Shown: in pieces, positions 1-8,462 of the stretch | Layout: each line of letters opens with the position of its first letter | Numbering within the stretch: position 1 is the first letter of the stretch | Origin: Hirudinaria manillensis | Lineage: Eukaryota > Annelida > Clitellata > Hirudinida > Hirudinidae | NCBI GenBank assembly: GCA_034509925.1 | Contig: CM067530.1 | Coordinates: forward strand, 5,371,001-5,435,000 | Direction: 5' to 3' | Length of the DNA stretch: 64,000 nucleotides | Translations under genes and position numbers: made by a program | Notes under the pieces: generated by a model | The model's input: the letters and a program-made list of their open reading frames with translations, nothing else | Told to the model about the DNA's origin: nothing | Database searches by the model: none

Positions 1-394
1 CCGTCAGAAGAAGGTTGCGATTTGATAATAAAATAAGTTATGTTATCAAGAAAGTGACGAGTTGAACTTCAAACCAAAAAAGTTAAGTACTCTCAATTCC
101 GAGTGAGGGACGTGACAGTTTGTCATTATTTATTTAAACATTTCTATACGCATACGCGTAAATGTTACCATAATAAGGCAGTAATAATGTAAAAATTTCG
201 TAGAATTAAATATTGGATAATAAAATCGATTAAATTTTAAAACAAACATTATGTTTTATAATTTTATAATAGACTAAATTCAGAATCTTTGAATCTATCC
301 TTTTGAATCTTGTAGGTGAATAATCAAACAAACTCAAATCTCATAGCTGCTATGCATAGCTTTACTTGAAAAATCTTTTAACCCACGATTAAGT
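1..394. other. AT-rich 5' flank of the HECT-like gene
   Basis: No coding frame or RNA gene was recognised. The stretch is AT-rich and presumably contains the promoter and 5' UTR of the gene starting at 395, but I see no unambiguous TATA box at a sensible distance. Confidence 0.4.
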
Positions 395-2557
395 ATGTAC
401 AAGATGGCCCACACAACATTTGAACGAATCGTAAAATCTACTTATCCTTTGAAAGAATTTAAAAAGAATTTCGGTAATATATCATTGAGAGAGTTTCTTG
501 AACTTGAATATGGAAATGCACTGGAAGAAGGATTACAGATGAATTGTGAAAAGTTTTATCATTACTTAGAGATTGTTGATATAATCCTCCCTCCCGTACC
601 CAAATTCATGGATAAGCAATTTTATGAACCTGTTTTTAGAGACAGTTCATCACATGCCGATGACATTGAATTTTTGACATCCATGGTTATATTGGCACTG
701 TTGCGGAGTTGGAACTTCCTTTTCAATCCTACTAATCTTGACTGCAGAATCTGTCTCAAACTCGTTTACCATGCCAGTAAACTAACCATTAATAGTTCAC
801 TTGTAACATATGGTTTAAGTGAATTCGTGTTGAATAATTTAGGATGTTATTGCCACGATTCAACGCACGCGGTCTTAGCATTACTTGCCATTTTATTCGA
901 GAAAATGCCAAAAGTCTGGTTTCAAAATTTCTTAGACCTAAGAATGTTATTTCAAATCAAATTCTTGATTAAGGTAACTGACGGGACTAATTGTCCTCAT
1001 GTAAATCACATACGAGACATTTTTTGTCCTAACTTTGAAGAGATGGTTGAATTGGATTTTCCAACATTTAGAGCGATGCAGGACATCGTGTTCAATGAAC
1101 AAAGCCTTATCGCGGATTTAAAATGTCTATCGCAAATAATGGATCCTGATGAAGATAAAATTGAAGGAGGACAATTCCTCGCCAGTGATCTTCTGTTTAA
1201 ATTTCGATCCCTTTTATGCAACCCTTCTGAAATAGGTGATCAAACATTCGTCATTAAGTCATTCCTCACTATCTTTCTAAGATATGAGGCTGGCACTGAA
1301 AGAAGGTTTCCATATGCAGCATTATTCGGACGATTTGTTCATCTGGTTCAAAGCACTTTAAATCATTTTATTGAGATTTGCTATTGTTTGAGATTTTCAA
1401 AACTTATTAAAATGCAATGTGATCATTTGAGATATATTGAAAACCTTGAAAATTACGCTATTTTAACGGCGAATGTGCTGGAATCCCTTTATGTACTGAA
1501 CAGTACCTGGCATCAATGGTTTGACATTTTAGAAGGGTCGAAGCTAATCGAAGATAATCAGTTTGTCTGCGAAAAGATAGTTTGGCTATGTGGCCGAAGT
1601 ATGGAAGAATTTATCGAAGATGAAGGTCGTCTCGGCTTAATACGAACATGTCCTGCAAGCATTTCGGAGAATGCGAGACGCATAATATTTATAAACGCTC
1701 AACCGAAACAACAAGGAAAGCTATATTTTAAAGTATCAAGAAGCAACATAATCAACGATGTTTTTGACATATTCCGCCGAAATGACAATATGTTGCCCAA
1801 TTGGTGTTTCAGTTTCGAAAATGAAGTTACTAACGAGGCAGATTTTTACCCCTTTTTGGCGAGAGAGCTGCAAAGACACTACACCGGTCTCTGGCAGGGG
1901 GAAACCGGTAAAATTCTATTTACTGATTCACTAAAAGGCAGCAAAGAAACTGAGGAATTTGAATTGTTAGGAAAAATTATGGCAAAGGCAATCATAGATG
2001 AACAATTTCTCGCCATTGATATAAATATTGAGTTCTTCCAAAGGTTGATGTCAGCCAAATCAACTAAGAAATCCCACTTGAACAAAAATTATATTGATTT
2101 ACTCGGGACGTCCCCGAAGCTTATTGAAAAACTTCCGCTGAAAAAGAAAGTAGATGCCATTCAGGCAGAAGTCGGTCTTTCTCAACAACAAAAGCAAGAA
2201 ATGCTCAGCAATTTGACTTTTGATGATGAAAAATCTTTAGATGATTTGCATCTAAGCTTTGTAGTTCCTGGCGCAGATAAAAAACTGCACGAAAATGGAT
2301 CTGATATTCTACTGTCTCCCCATAACATGGATTTGCATTTTGATATGTTATTTGCTCTTACAGTTCAGAGTGATTCGATTAGTCCGTATGAATCAATAAG
2401 AACTGGATTTGATAAAGTTTTGAGTCCTGGAACTATAGACATGCTTCTCCCAGAAGATTTAAAAAAGTTATGTTATGCTGGATTCAAACCTACTACCGAA
2501 GAAGATATGAGCGGGTTTTTTGGTTTCAACAATGCTAACATATGTGGCAGAATGTAG
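395..2557 (+). CDS. TRIP12/UFD4-like HECT-domain protein lacking the C-lobe
   Basis: This is an intronless frame of 720 residues with an ATG at 395 and a second in-frame ATG at 404. The C-terminal 300 residues resemble the HECT N-lobe of TRIP12/UFD4 ubiquitin ligases: a segment with SFENEV...FYPFLARELQ, then GLWQGE, then FELLGKIMAKAIID, and near the end a VVPGADKKL...GSDILLSPHN stretch followed by LLPEDLKKLCYAGF. In the family this N-lobe binds the E2, and a C-lobe of about 100 residues carries the catalytic cysteine. Here translation stops about 20 residues after the LLPEDLKKLC segment, so the C-lobe and cysteine are absent. The N-terminal 400 residues are not recognised. The lack of introns beside a multi-intron gene suggests an old retrocopy. 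It may be a degenerate or regulatory (dominant-negative-like) protein. The family call is good; function is uncertain. Confidence 0.75.
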   Translation: MYKMAHTTFERIVKSTYPLKEFKKNFGNISLREFLELEYGNALEEGLQMNCEKFYHYLEIVDIILPPVPKFMDKQFYEPVFRDSSSHADDIEFLTSMVILALLRSWNFLFNPTNLDCRICLKLVYHASKLTINSSLVTYGLSEFVLNNLGCYCHDSTHAVLALLAILFEKMPKVWFQNFLDLRMLFQIKFLIKVTDGTNCPHVNHIRDIFCPNFEEMVELDFPTFRAMQDIVFNEQSLIADLKCLSQIMDPDEDKIEGGQFLASDLLFKFRSLLCNPSEIGDQTFVIKSFLTIFLRYEAGTERRFPYAALFGRFVHLVQSTLNHFIEICYCLRFSKLIKMQCDHLRYIENLENYAILTANVLESLYVLNSTWHQWFDILEGSKLIEDNQFVCEKIVWLCGRSMEEFIEDEGRLGLIRTCPASISENARRIIFINAQPKQQGKLYFKVSRSNIINDVFDIFRRNDNMLPNWCFSFENEVTNEADFYPFLARELQRHYTGLWQGETGKILFTDSLKGSKETEEFELLGKIMAKAIIDEQFLAIDINIEFFQRLMSAKSTKKSHLNKNYIDLLGTSPKLIEKLPLKKKVDAIQAEVGLSQQQKQEMLSNLTFDDEKSLDDLHLSFVVPGADKKLHENGSDILLSPHNMDLHFDMLFALTVQSDSISPYESIRTGFDKVLSPGTIDMLLPEDLKKLCYAGFKPTTEEDMSGFFGFNNANICGRM

Positions 2558-3114
2558 CGTTGATTATCAAGCTGGTTTATCTCACCGACATCAAATAAAT
2601 TAACTCCCAACCCAAATATGAGGCTAGTTGCGATGGCGGCAAATTCAATAATTATACCTTACATATAATTACAATAATTACTTTTAATTATATCTTTTCC
2701 GGCATAAATCGCATTTTAATTGTAAGACAATCTTTGGCCATCAACAGGCCTATTGAAATCTTAAGTGACTTATCTGTGATAAGTTTTGTTCGCAACACAT
2801 TCACCTCTCCAATGAAAATGGCTTGCGGCAGAGCCCATTATCATTACTTCTGAAGCTTATACACAGCCTCATCACATCGATGGACATTGGCTCAACTTAC
2901 TCTGAACACTTTTTAATGCTCCTTTTAGCCTCTACCGGTATAGTTTCGAATTCCTTAGCATACAAAATAAGGCCTCTAATGGACACACACCATGTTGTCT
3001 CAAATCATTGGCTGAATGCAGTGAAAACCGTCCAATTCGAAACAATTGCTGTCGTAATCACCAATACTTAAAAATTAATTGGGCCCAGAGGTGCTTGATA
3101 ATGCTGATGAATTT
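2558..3114. other. Intergenic spacer
   Basis: No HECT C-lobe coding sequence could be found in any forward frame after the stop at 2557. The minus strand at about 2850-3000 has short open stretches, but they match nothing I know and contain stops. No poly(A) tract marks the end of a retrocopy. Confidence 0.4.
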
Positions 3115-3440
3115 CGTCAATTAATGATTTCAGATTCTATATTTCTCCTTCTGTTGGTATTTGCAAACTTCTGGTGAGCAAGACATTTTAATTTGAGATT
3201 ATGATAGTGCCATATTTTATGTTGTTGAATGACTTTTGTGAATACTTCAAATTCCTTTGCCCTGGAATGTACCTATTTAATGACCTGCAAATAATAGTTG
3301 ATTCCCGCCAATTTTGTAGCATTGAAGCCATAACTCTTAGGAGAGTTTCCATATGCAAGTTTGAAAAGAAATGTAATGGTTTCCTGGCAAGGGTCCTCAT
3401 TGTCTTCATCTTCAATCATGCAGGCTTTAATTGGAATTTG
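3115..3440 (-). pseudogene. MSH6 (MutS homologue) C-terminal fragment, decayed
   Basis: Read on the minus strand, this stretch encodes ACMIEDEDNEDPCQETITFL, then FKLAYG, then SPKSYGFNATKLAGI, then a TAG stop, then SRAKEFEVFTKV. This matches in order the MSH6 ATPase C-terminal region, where the family has ACMVE...DPSQETITFLYK, PKSYGFNAARLA and a conserved KAREFE segment. MSH6 pairs with MSH2 in mismatch repair. The Walker A, Walker B and signature motifs are absent upstream, the frame begins abruptly, and the stop falls in the linker before the KAREFE-like segment. It is therefore a broken fragment, probably a retrocopy or the tail of a deleted gene, and not a functional locus. Confidence 0.75.
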
Positions 3441-4014
3441 GCTTTTAAGGTCAACTCCATAAACTTCCACATTCGTACAACTAACTAACTACAACTACTA
3501 ACACTTCTGTTCATTTTGCGATCAATTACCAACAATAGCTAAGACTTCTTTTGTATGATGTGATAAATTTTATGAGCTAAGGTAATAAATTCCGTAGAAA
3601 TCCTTAAATGACTGTTTTTCCAACATTTATTTATTTACGAATTAGTATAACAATTAATTCTACAAGTCATGAAACATTTAAACAAGGAGACAAATAATTG
3701 CAACATCCATAAATACCTTTAAGAACAAATTCTTGAGGACTAACCATGCGACCGAAGAAATGTAAAAAAAAAGAAAATATGAAGAAAATAGAAAATGTTG
3801 AAGCTTTTAACTGTACAATGATTATAAACTATAATTATAATTAGTGATGTAATAAGGGTTTTTTTGACAACGAAAATGAGCGATTGTGTCTTGTAATTGT
3901 TGCTAAACTTTCACGTCTAATTTATTATGTTTGACATTTATTTACTGGCAAATTATGAATAACTATTGGCAAATACCAATATCAACTAATTATGTACAAT
4001 TTTAATTTTAAAAC
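3441..4014. other. AT-rich spacer
   Basis: No gene, repeat or RNA signal was recognised. It separates the MSH6 remnant from the piggyBac-related terminus that opens duplication copy A. Confidence 0.4.
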
Positions 4015-4275
4015 AATTAAAATTGGTAAAACACAGCCTTCCTGCATGACACTACTCTCCGCAGACCTCTGTCTGTAAACACTGCCACAAGACACTTTTT
4101 AATAATTGTGTAATGAAAATCATATTTTTATATTTCCTGAACCTGTGCCTATTAACTGGTAAAATATTTTTAGTAATAAAAGTTTGGTTGACGCTCAATA
4201 ACAACAAATGTGTACATTTGAACCTCCCCTGGCTGAAAAGTAGAAGTTTATTTATCTTGGACATCCGAGGGTTAA
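4015..4275 (-). mobile_element. piggyBac-like MITE relic (one terminus)
   Basis: This segment matches, in reverse complement, the left 260 bp of the complete element at 27132-28077. Both share the block ending TCTCCGCAG near the ACACTGCCA motif, the GTTGACGCTCA block, and the terminal GGACATCCGAGGG-TTAA (element TIR GGGCATCCAAGGG-TTAA). The TTAA is at 4272-4275. The other terminus is missing. The TIR differs by several substitutions from the intact element, so this copy is old. Confidence 0.75.
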
Positions 4276-4408
4276 AAAGTACCGACGATATTGATTTCTA
4301 TACTGGATAAAAGGATCGGTGATACTATTAGTACCGATGCTTCGATATTAACAACCCTGCATAAGACATGCGTTCAACATTTGTGTTCACTTAATAACCG
4401 TCACGAAC

Positions 4409-4996
4409 GCATAAAATCCGTTAAATGTAATTTAAAAAATGTAGTAGAAGATGTTTGAATGCATGATAAAGGAACAGCACTAATTATTTTTGTAAATTTG
4501 GACCTCGGACACCACAAACGAAATTTGATGGGTGGATGGTGGATGGGTGGGTGGATGGAGTTGGTGGTGAATGAATCGGTGAGGGATGATGTCGTCAATG
4601 ATTATGACGATGGCGATGACAATGACGATGACGGTGATGATGATGATGATGGTGATGGTGATAGTAGTGATGAGGCCAAATTGGAAACGTCTGAGGAAAA
4701 TTACCATTAAACTAAAGCTACAGCCTCGTTAAACAAATTGCTTTTTTTAGAAACAAAATGACGTCTCATTGTAACTGTGGAAACCAAATGGGTGGGTGAA
4801 TGAAGGAGTGAATGAGTGGACGAATGAATGAATGGATGGATGGATGAATGGATGAAGGGATTAAAATTTGATGAAATCTAAGAAAACATATTTCCTGCTC
4901 TTTGCACACCTACTCAATCGGATCAGACCATCTTGCCGAAAAAGAACAAAGGTTATGACAAGAATGTCAGAAACTGCAGAAGCGAACTCGTTGTGG
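4409..4996. repeat. Copy-A-specific low-complexity block
   Basis: It holds GGTGGATGG repeats (4530-4560), GATGAC/GATGAT repeats (4595-4670) and GGATGAATGGATG repeats (4795-4860). Duplication copy B runs straight from the equivalent of 4408 to the equivalent of 4997, so this block was gained in A or lost from B. Open frames across it are repeat artefacts. Confidence 0.65.
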
Positions 4997-5154
4997 ATCT
5001 GGCACATGAGGAGAGAGAAGAGGTCTTTGGAGGCCACGGCAGTAAGACCGCAGAAAGACGGTGTCGATATACCACCAATTCATCGGCCAACTACGGACTC
5101 GTAAGTAGCACCGAAATCGACTGAAGTCGAAAGCAAAGCCCGTTGCTGAGTCTC

Positions 5155-5510
5155 CATGTTTTCGGTTCGACGGCCGCTTAATAGAAAATTTAGAACGCCC
5201 TTGTCCCTATAATGAGACAAAGTGAAGAAGCCACCGAGAGCTTAAATAATCAGGCGAGTACGTCATAAGACGGTCGAGGAGAGCCTCGGATTTGCAGATT
5301 TCGGGATTCGAACCAGTTCGGAAAGCGGCGTAAGGAAACCAATGACAGCTGGGTGAGTTGCTCCAGCCCTGACAGTATTGGACGGCATAACAAGTCCTCC
5401 CATAGCTTTCATAATCCAGTAAACTAAACCACCGGATGTAGTCAGAAAACGTGGGGTTTCAGGGCCGAAACGTTTCAAGACGAGGGAAATCCTCTGAGGA
5501 TTCTTGTTGA
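5155..5510. other. Copy-A-specific block resembling an RLE-element 3' end
   Basis: This block is missing from copy B. Its right end holds TTCAGGGCCGAAAC followed about 15 bp later by a TCCTCTGAGGAT motif. The 3' UTR of the R2-like element near 60785-60830 has TTCAGGGCCGAAAC followed by TCCTCTGAAGAT with similar spacing. It may be a fragment of a related retrotransposon 3' end. The rest of the block (GC-richer, open on the minus strand for about 70 codons) is not recognised. Confidence 0.35.
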
Positions 5511-6130
5511 AGAGCTCCGAGGCCGAGTATTCTTTAACTAATTAACTCCTAAGCTAAATTGGATCTGAACTCTTCGGTTGGCCTTTGCCCAATTATTTCA
5601 TCCAAACTATATGACTGGTAATCACTGTTTATTAATACTGTTAAAACCAATGGAAGAATTGAAATAAAATGAGAATTGGCTTTCTGGAATTTTCATACGA
5701 TATCACATTGCACAAATAGTAATGAGAAATTTAGATGGAATTGTTTAAATTAATTATACAACGAATTTGTCGGAAACGACATAAAAACAATTTTAGAGCC
5801 CTTAAGTCAAACGAATATGTAAGATAGGTCTTTTGTTTGTTGAGATATTAATTAGTTTAATAAGGCAGTAGGAAAGTTCATAACATTCGACTTAATATTT
5901 GCTATTCCAATAATATTCCCTTAGCCTTGTAATCCAATAGTTTTTAAAAATTCTATTTTCTATTCTATTTGACTAATTTGACTTAGATAATTTAAGGGGA
6001 TTTCAACAATATACAGGAATTTTCATTTGTCTAACTTATAGTCATAATTCAATTTTATTTTGTGAACAAAATTCTTTTGTAGCTGTGATAAATTCAAATA
6101 TGACGTTTATCTGCAGTGAATATAGGAAGC

Positions 6131-6136
6131 TTTATT
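6131..6136 (-). promoter_or_regulatory. AATAAA poly(A) signal of TCTP copy A
   Basis: TTTATT on the plus strand reads AATAAA on the minus strand, 29 bp after the TCTP stop codon. It is conserved in copy B at 14408-14413. Confidence 0.6.
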
Positions 6137-6164
6137 ATTGAAACAAATGGAACATGACGAATGT

Positions 6165-6858
6165 TCAGACTTTCTCCTCGAGGAGACCGTGCTTAAAGAA
6201 GTACATGTATGGCTTGTCATCTTCCCACTTCATCAATGCCAACATTCCTTCGGGTTTCATCGATTGGCCACAGAAGAACTGATATTCCTTGTAATCTCCC
6301 AAAACTTCTTTGACGAAGTTCTGAGCATTTGACTGGAACAAAGCAACATCCTCAGGCTTCTCCTTCTCCAGCCTCTCCTTAACTTGCTTCATGTAAGTCT
6401 TGATGTGTGTCATGTAATCCTTCTTTCCCAAAGTATATTCAACAAGCCTTCCATTAAGGACAATGTCAACACCCTGTTTGCTCGCTGAATCTGTACCTTC
6501 ATATGAAAATTCTTCCGATTTGTTACCTCCAATCGCTGAATCATCTATGTCGTATGTGTCTATTCTCATCTGTTAGAATAAAATATGGGTTAAATAAATT
6601 CAGATAAAAAATAATATAAAACTATCCGCGATAAAATGACATTTGAAGCATGTCTTAGAGCTTATTCCGTTTTTTTATAACAATGGTTCTGAACATAATC
6701 ACGAGCTTATTCGGTTTCGAAAATGCTGATGGACAGCCATAATCCGTATAATACTTAAAAACACCAACCGTTCCCTTGACTTTGTAGACGATACCGTGAA
6801 CAAGTTCGATACGGATGGTATCGGAGAAGAGCTCATCGCCTGTAACAAACATTTCCAT
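6165..6858 (-). CDS. TPT1: Translationally controlled tumour protein (TCTP), copy A
   Basis: Two exons. Exon 1 is 6858-6769 (ATG at 6858), the intron is 6768-6570, and exon 2 is 6569-6165. The acceptor TTTTATTCTAACAG is strong; the donor GTTGGT is weaker but joins the frames in phase. The product is about 164 residues, slightly short of the usual 170. Family landmarks in order are VTGDELFSDT near residue 4, VYKVKG, IGGN near residue 42, GVDIVLNGRLVE, FVKEVLGDYKEYQFF, and the C-terminal FFKHGLLEEKV. TCTP is an abundant cytosolic protein with an Mss4-like fold, linked to growth control, calcium and tubulin binding, and small-GTPase interaction. The N-terminus lacks four or five residues of the usual MKIFKD start. 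The gene is intact, with its own TATA-like box and poly(A) signal. Confidence 0.92.
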
Positions 6859-6920
6859 CGTGATTAATCAATTCAAAGCAAAAACAAGGACAAAAATAAA
6901 AACAAACCGCTAAAAGCATC

Positions 6921-6930
6921 CTTATAAATA
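6921..6930 (-). promoter_or_regulatory. TATA-like box of TCTP copy A
   Basis: TATTTATAAG lies 63 bp upstream of the TCTP start codon on the minus strand and is identical in copy B (15188-15197). The spacing suits a short 5' UTR. Confidence 0.5.
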
Positions 6931-7717
6931 ATCATGATTGATAAATCAAATTAAGTCGACAAAAAAGATTCTACTGATTCGTATAATGAAATCTGATGGC
7001 GAATCAGTTTGACTAGAAGCATATATAAAGATACTTTATTAATAATCACAATTTCAAAAATTATATTGAGGGAACTAAATTTTTAATAATTTATTATAAA
7101 ATGTCCTTCAATCCTTGACATCCCATGGAACCATTTGAGTCTTATCTTCCTCATATAAAAACATCACTCACAAACATCAATTGAAAGCATTCACTTGGTT
7201 TGGGCAGCCAATAACTCATGGTTTGATGTTTTAGATGTTTTTGAGTATATCTTATGAAGTTGAATTCGAAACGATGTATCAAATATTAAGCAACTAGTCG
7301 GATTGTAAATAAAACTTGCTATACTATTAATTCTCTGAAAGTGTCTGTTTTTTACAGCTTAATTTACATCATCACTTTCTTCGAGAACAATGTTTAAGTC
7401 CAAGATGGCGCTGTTGAGATTTTAATTCATGTTTGGCTGATTTGACGTGGCTTGCCTCGTTTATTTATTGAGCAATAATAGTAATATCATCATCATCACC
7501 GTCTCGAGTGTTGGCGCAGGGGAGTGTTTGTATATAGGTTCTCGCGTCTTAGCTTGAATAACTCAGTTTATAATAATAAATTCGATAAACAAAATATACG
7601 GTTGGATTCGTATTCTTTTGCTGATTATTTTGGTGAGCTTATTTCCGAATTCTGTTGCTTGGTTCGATTTCGTACTTGGACCCAATACTGACTACGAAGC
7701 AATCCTATTCTCACAAC

Positions 7718-8449
7718 ATGTCTCGCAAAACTGTGAAAACCGAGGAACTTAGTGTGGACGGCGACGAGTTGGCTGAGAAAGTGAAAGCCAAATTAATACC
7801 CAGTATCGAAAAAATGATGAGAGAAATCATTAAACAGGAAGTTGCAAACCTGGTTTCCGAGGCTGTCAAAAATGAACTGAGGTCTGTGACGGAAGGATTC
7901 AACAAACTAGTTGAAGAAAACCGAAGTCTAAAAATCAGAGTTGATAGTCTTGAAATGCAATCCAGATCAAATAACCTCGTGATACATGGATTGCCCGAAG
8001 CGTCATATGCTGAGGCAGCTACGACCTCTGAGGACGCTGGAGGGGTTGTAATCAGGTCACCCAGACAGGATACAATCCGTGCTGTAATAGATTGTTGCAG
8101 GTCGGGGATGAAACTTGACGTCACCAGCAATGATATTGTCAACTGTTATAGAATACCTGGCAGTAAGGGTCCCCGTCCTATCGTTGTGACATTCTCAGGT
8201 AAAGGAGTCCGTGATAAGGTGTATGCAGCAAAAAAAGCACTTCGTGGAACACGCGGCAACTCTCAAGTCTTCGTCAATGAACATCTCACAAAGAGAAACT
8301 CAGAGATATTTGCAAAAGGAAGGAAACTGCTTAGGGAGAAAAAAATTGCAGCAGTCTGGACATGGAATGGTTCAGTATACCTCAGGAAGGCTGAAACTTC
8401 GAGGCCCGTTCGAGTACAGGACTTGGACGGGCTGGAGAAGCTGGTCTAA
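7718..8449 (+). CDS. Retrotransposon ORF1 protein (nucleic-acid-binding)
   Basis: 243 residues from the ATG at 7718 (MSRKTVKTEELS). Upstream in-frame sequence continues to 7655 but lacks an ATG. The first half is charged and heptad-like (NKLVEENRSLKIRVDSLEMQ), predicting a trimer-forming coiled coil. It is followed by SRSNNLVIHGLPE, the typical ORF1 motif of CR1/Jockey/L2-type elements that opens an RRM-like domain. The C-terminal half has CYRIPG...RPIVVTFSGKGVRDKVYAAK and VFVNEHLTKRN, also typical. ORF1 proteins coat the element RNA as a chaperone. The stop lies 13 bp before the ORF2 start codon, so ORF2 is probably translated by reinitiation or readthrough. Confidence 0.85.
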   Translation: MSRKTVKTEELSVDGDELAEKVKAKLIPSIEKMMREIIKQEVANLVSEAVKNELRSVTEGFNKLVEENRSLKIRVDSLEMQSRSNNLVIHGLPEASYAEAATTSEDAGGVVIRSPRQDTIRAVIDCCRSGMKLDVTSNDIVNCYRIPGSKGPRPIVVTFSGKGVRDKVYAAKKALRGTRGNSQVFVNEHLTKRNSEIFAKGRKLLREKKIAAVWTWNGSVYLRKAETSRPVRVQDLDGLEKLV

Positions 8450-8462
8450 GACAAGAAATTTT

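Larger units (their letters stand above)
4015..7458. repeat. Segmental duplication, copy A (TCTP block)
   Basis: This block matches 13427-15775 in the same orientation. Shared landmarks are the piggyBac-type end, the segment beginning AAAAGTACCGACGATATT (4276) versus AAAAAGTATCGTCGATTC (13630), the LAHEE..EVFGGH-like patch, the whole TCTP gene with its 3' and 5' flanks, and the AAGTCCAAGATGGCGC segment near 7400 (15663 in copy B). Copy A has extra blocks at about 4409-4996 and 5155-5510. A trace of homology resumes after the retrotransposon (about 11690-11715), so the non-LTR element inserted within or at the end of this copy. Confidence 0.9.

Noticed and set aside
6655..6768. Read-through extension of TCTP exon 1 (about 37 extra residues to a stop)
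   Set aside because: It is conserved between copies only as intron sequence would be in a recent duplication. Splicing to exon 2 restores the TCTP family alignment.
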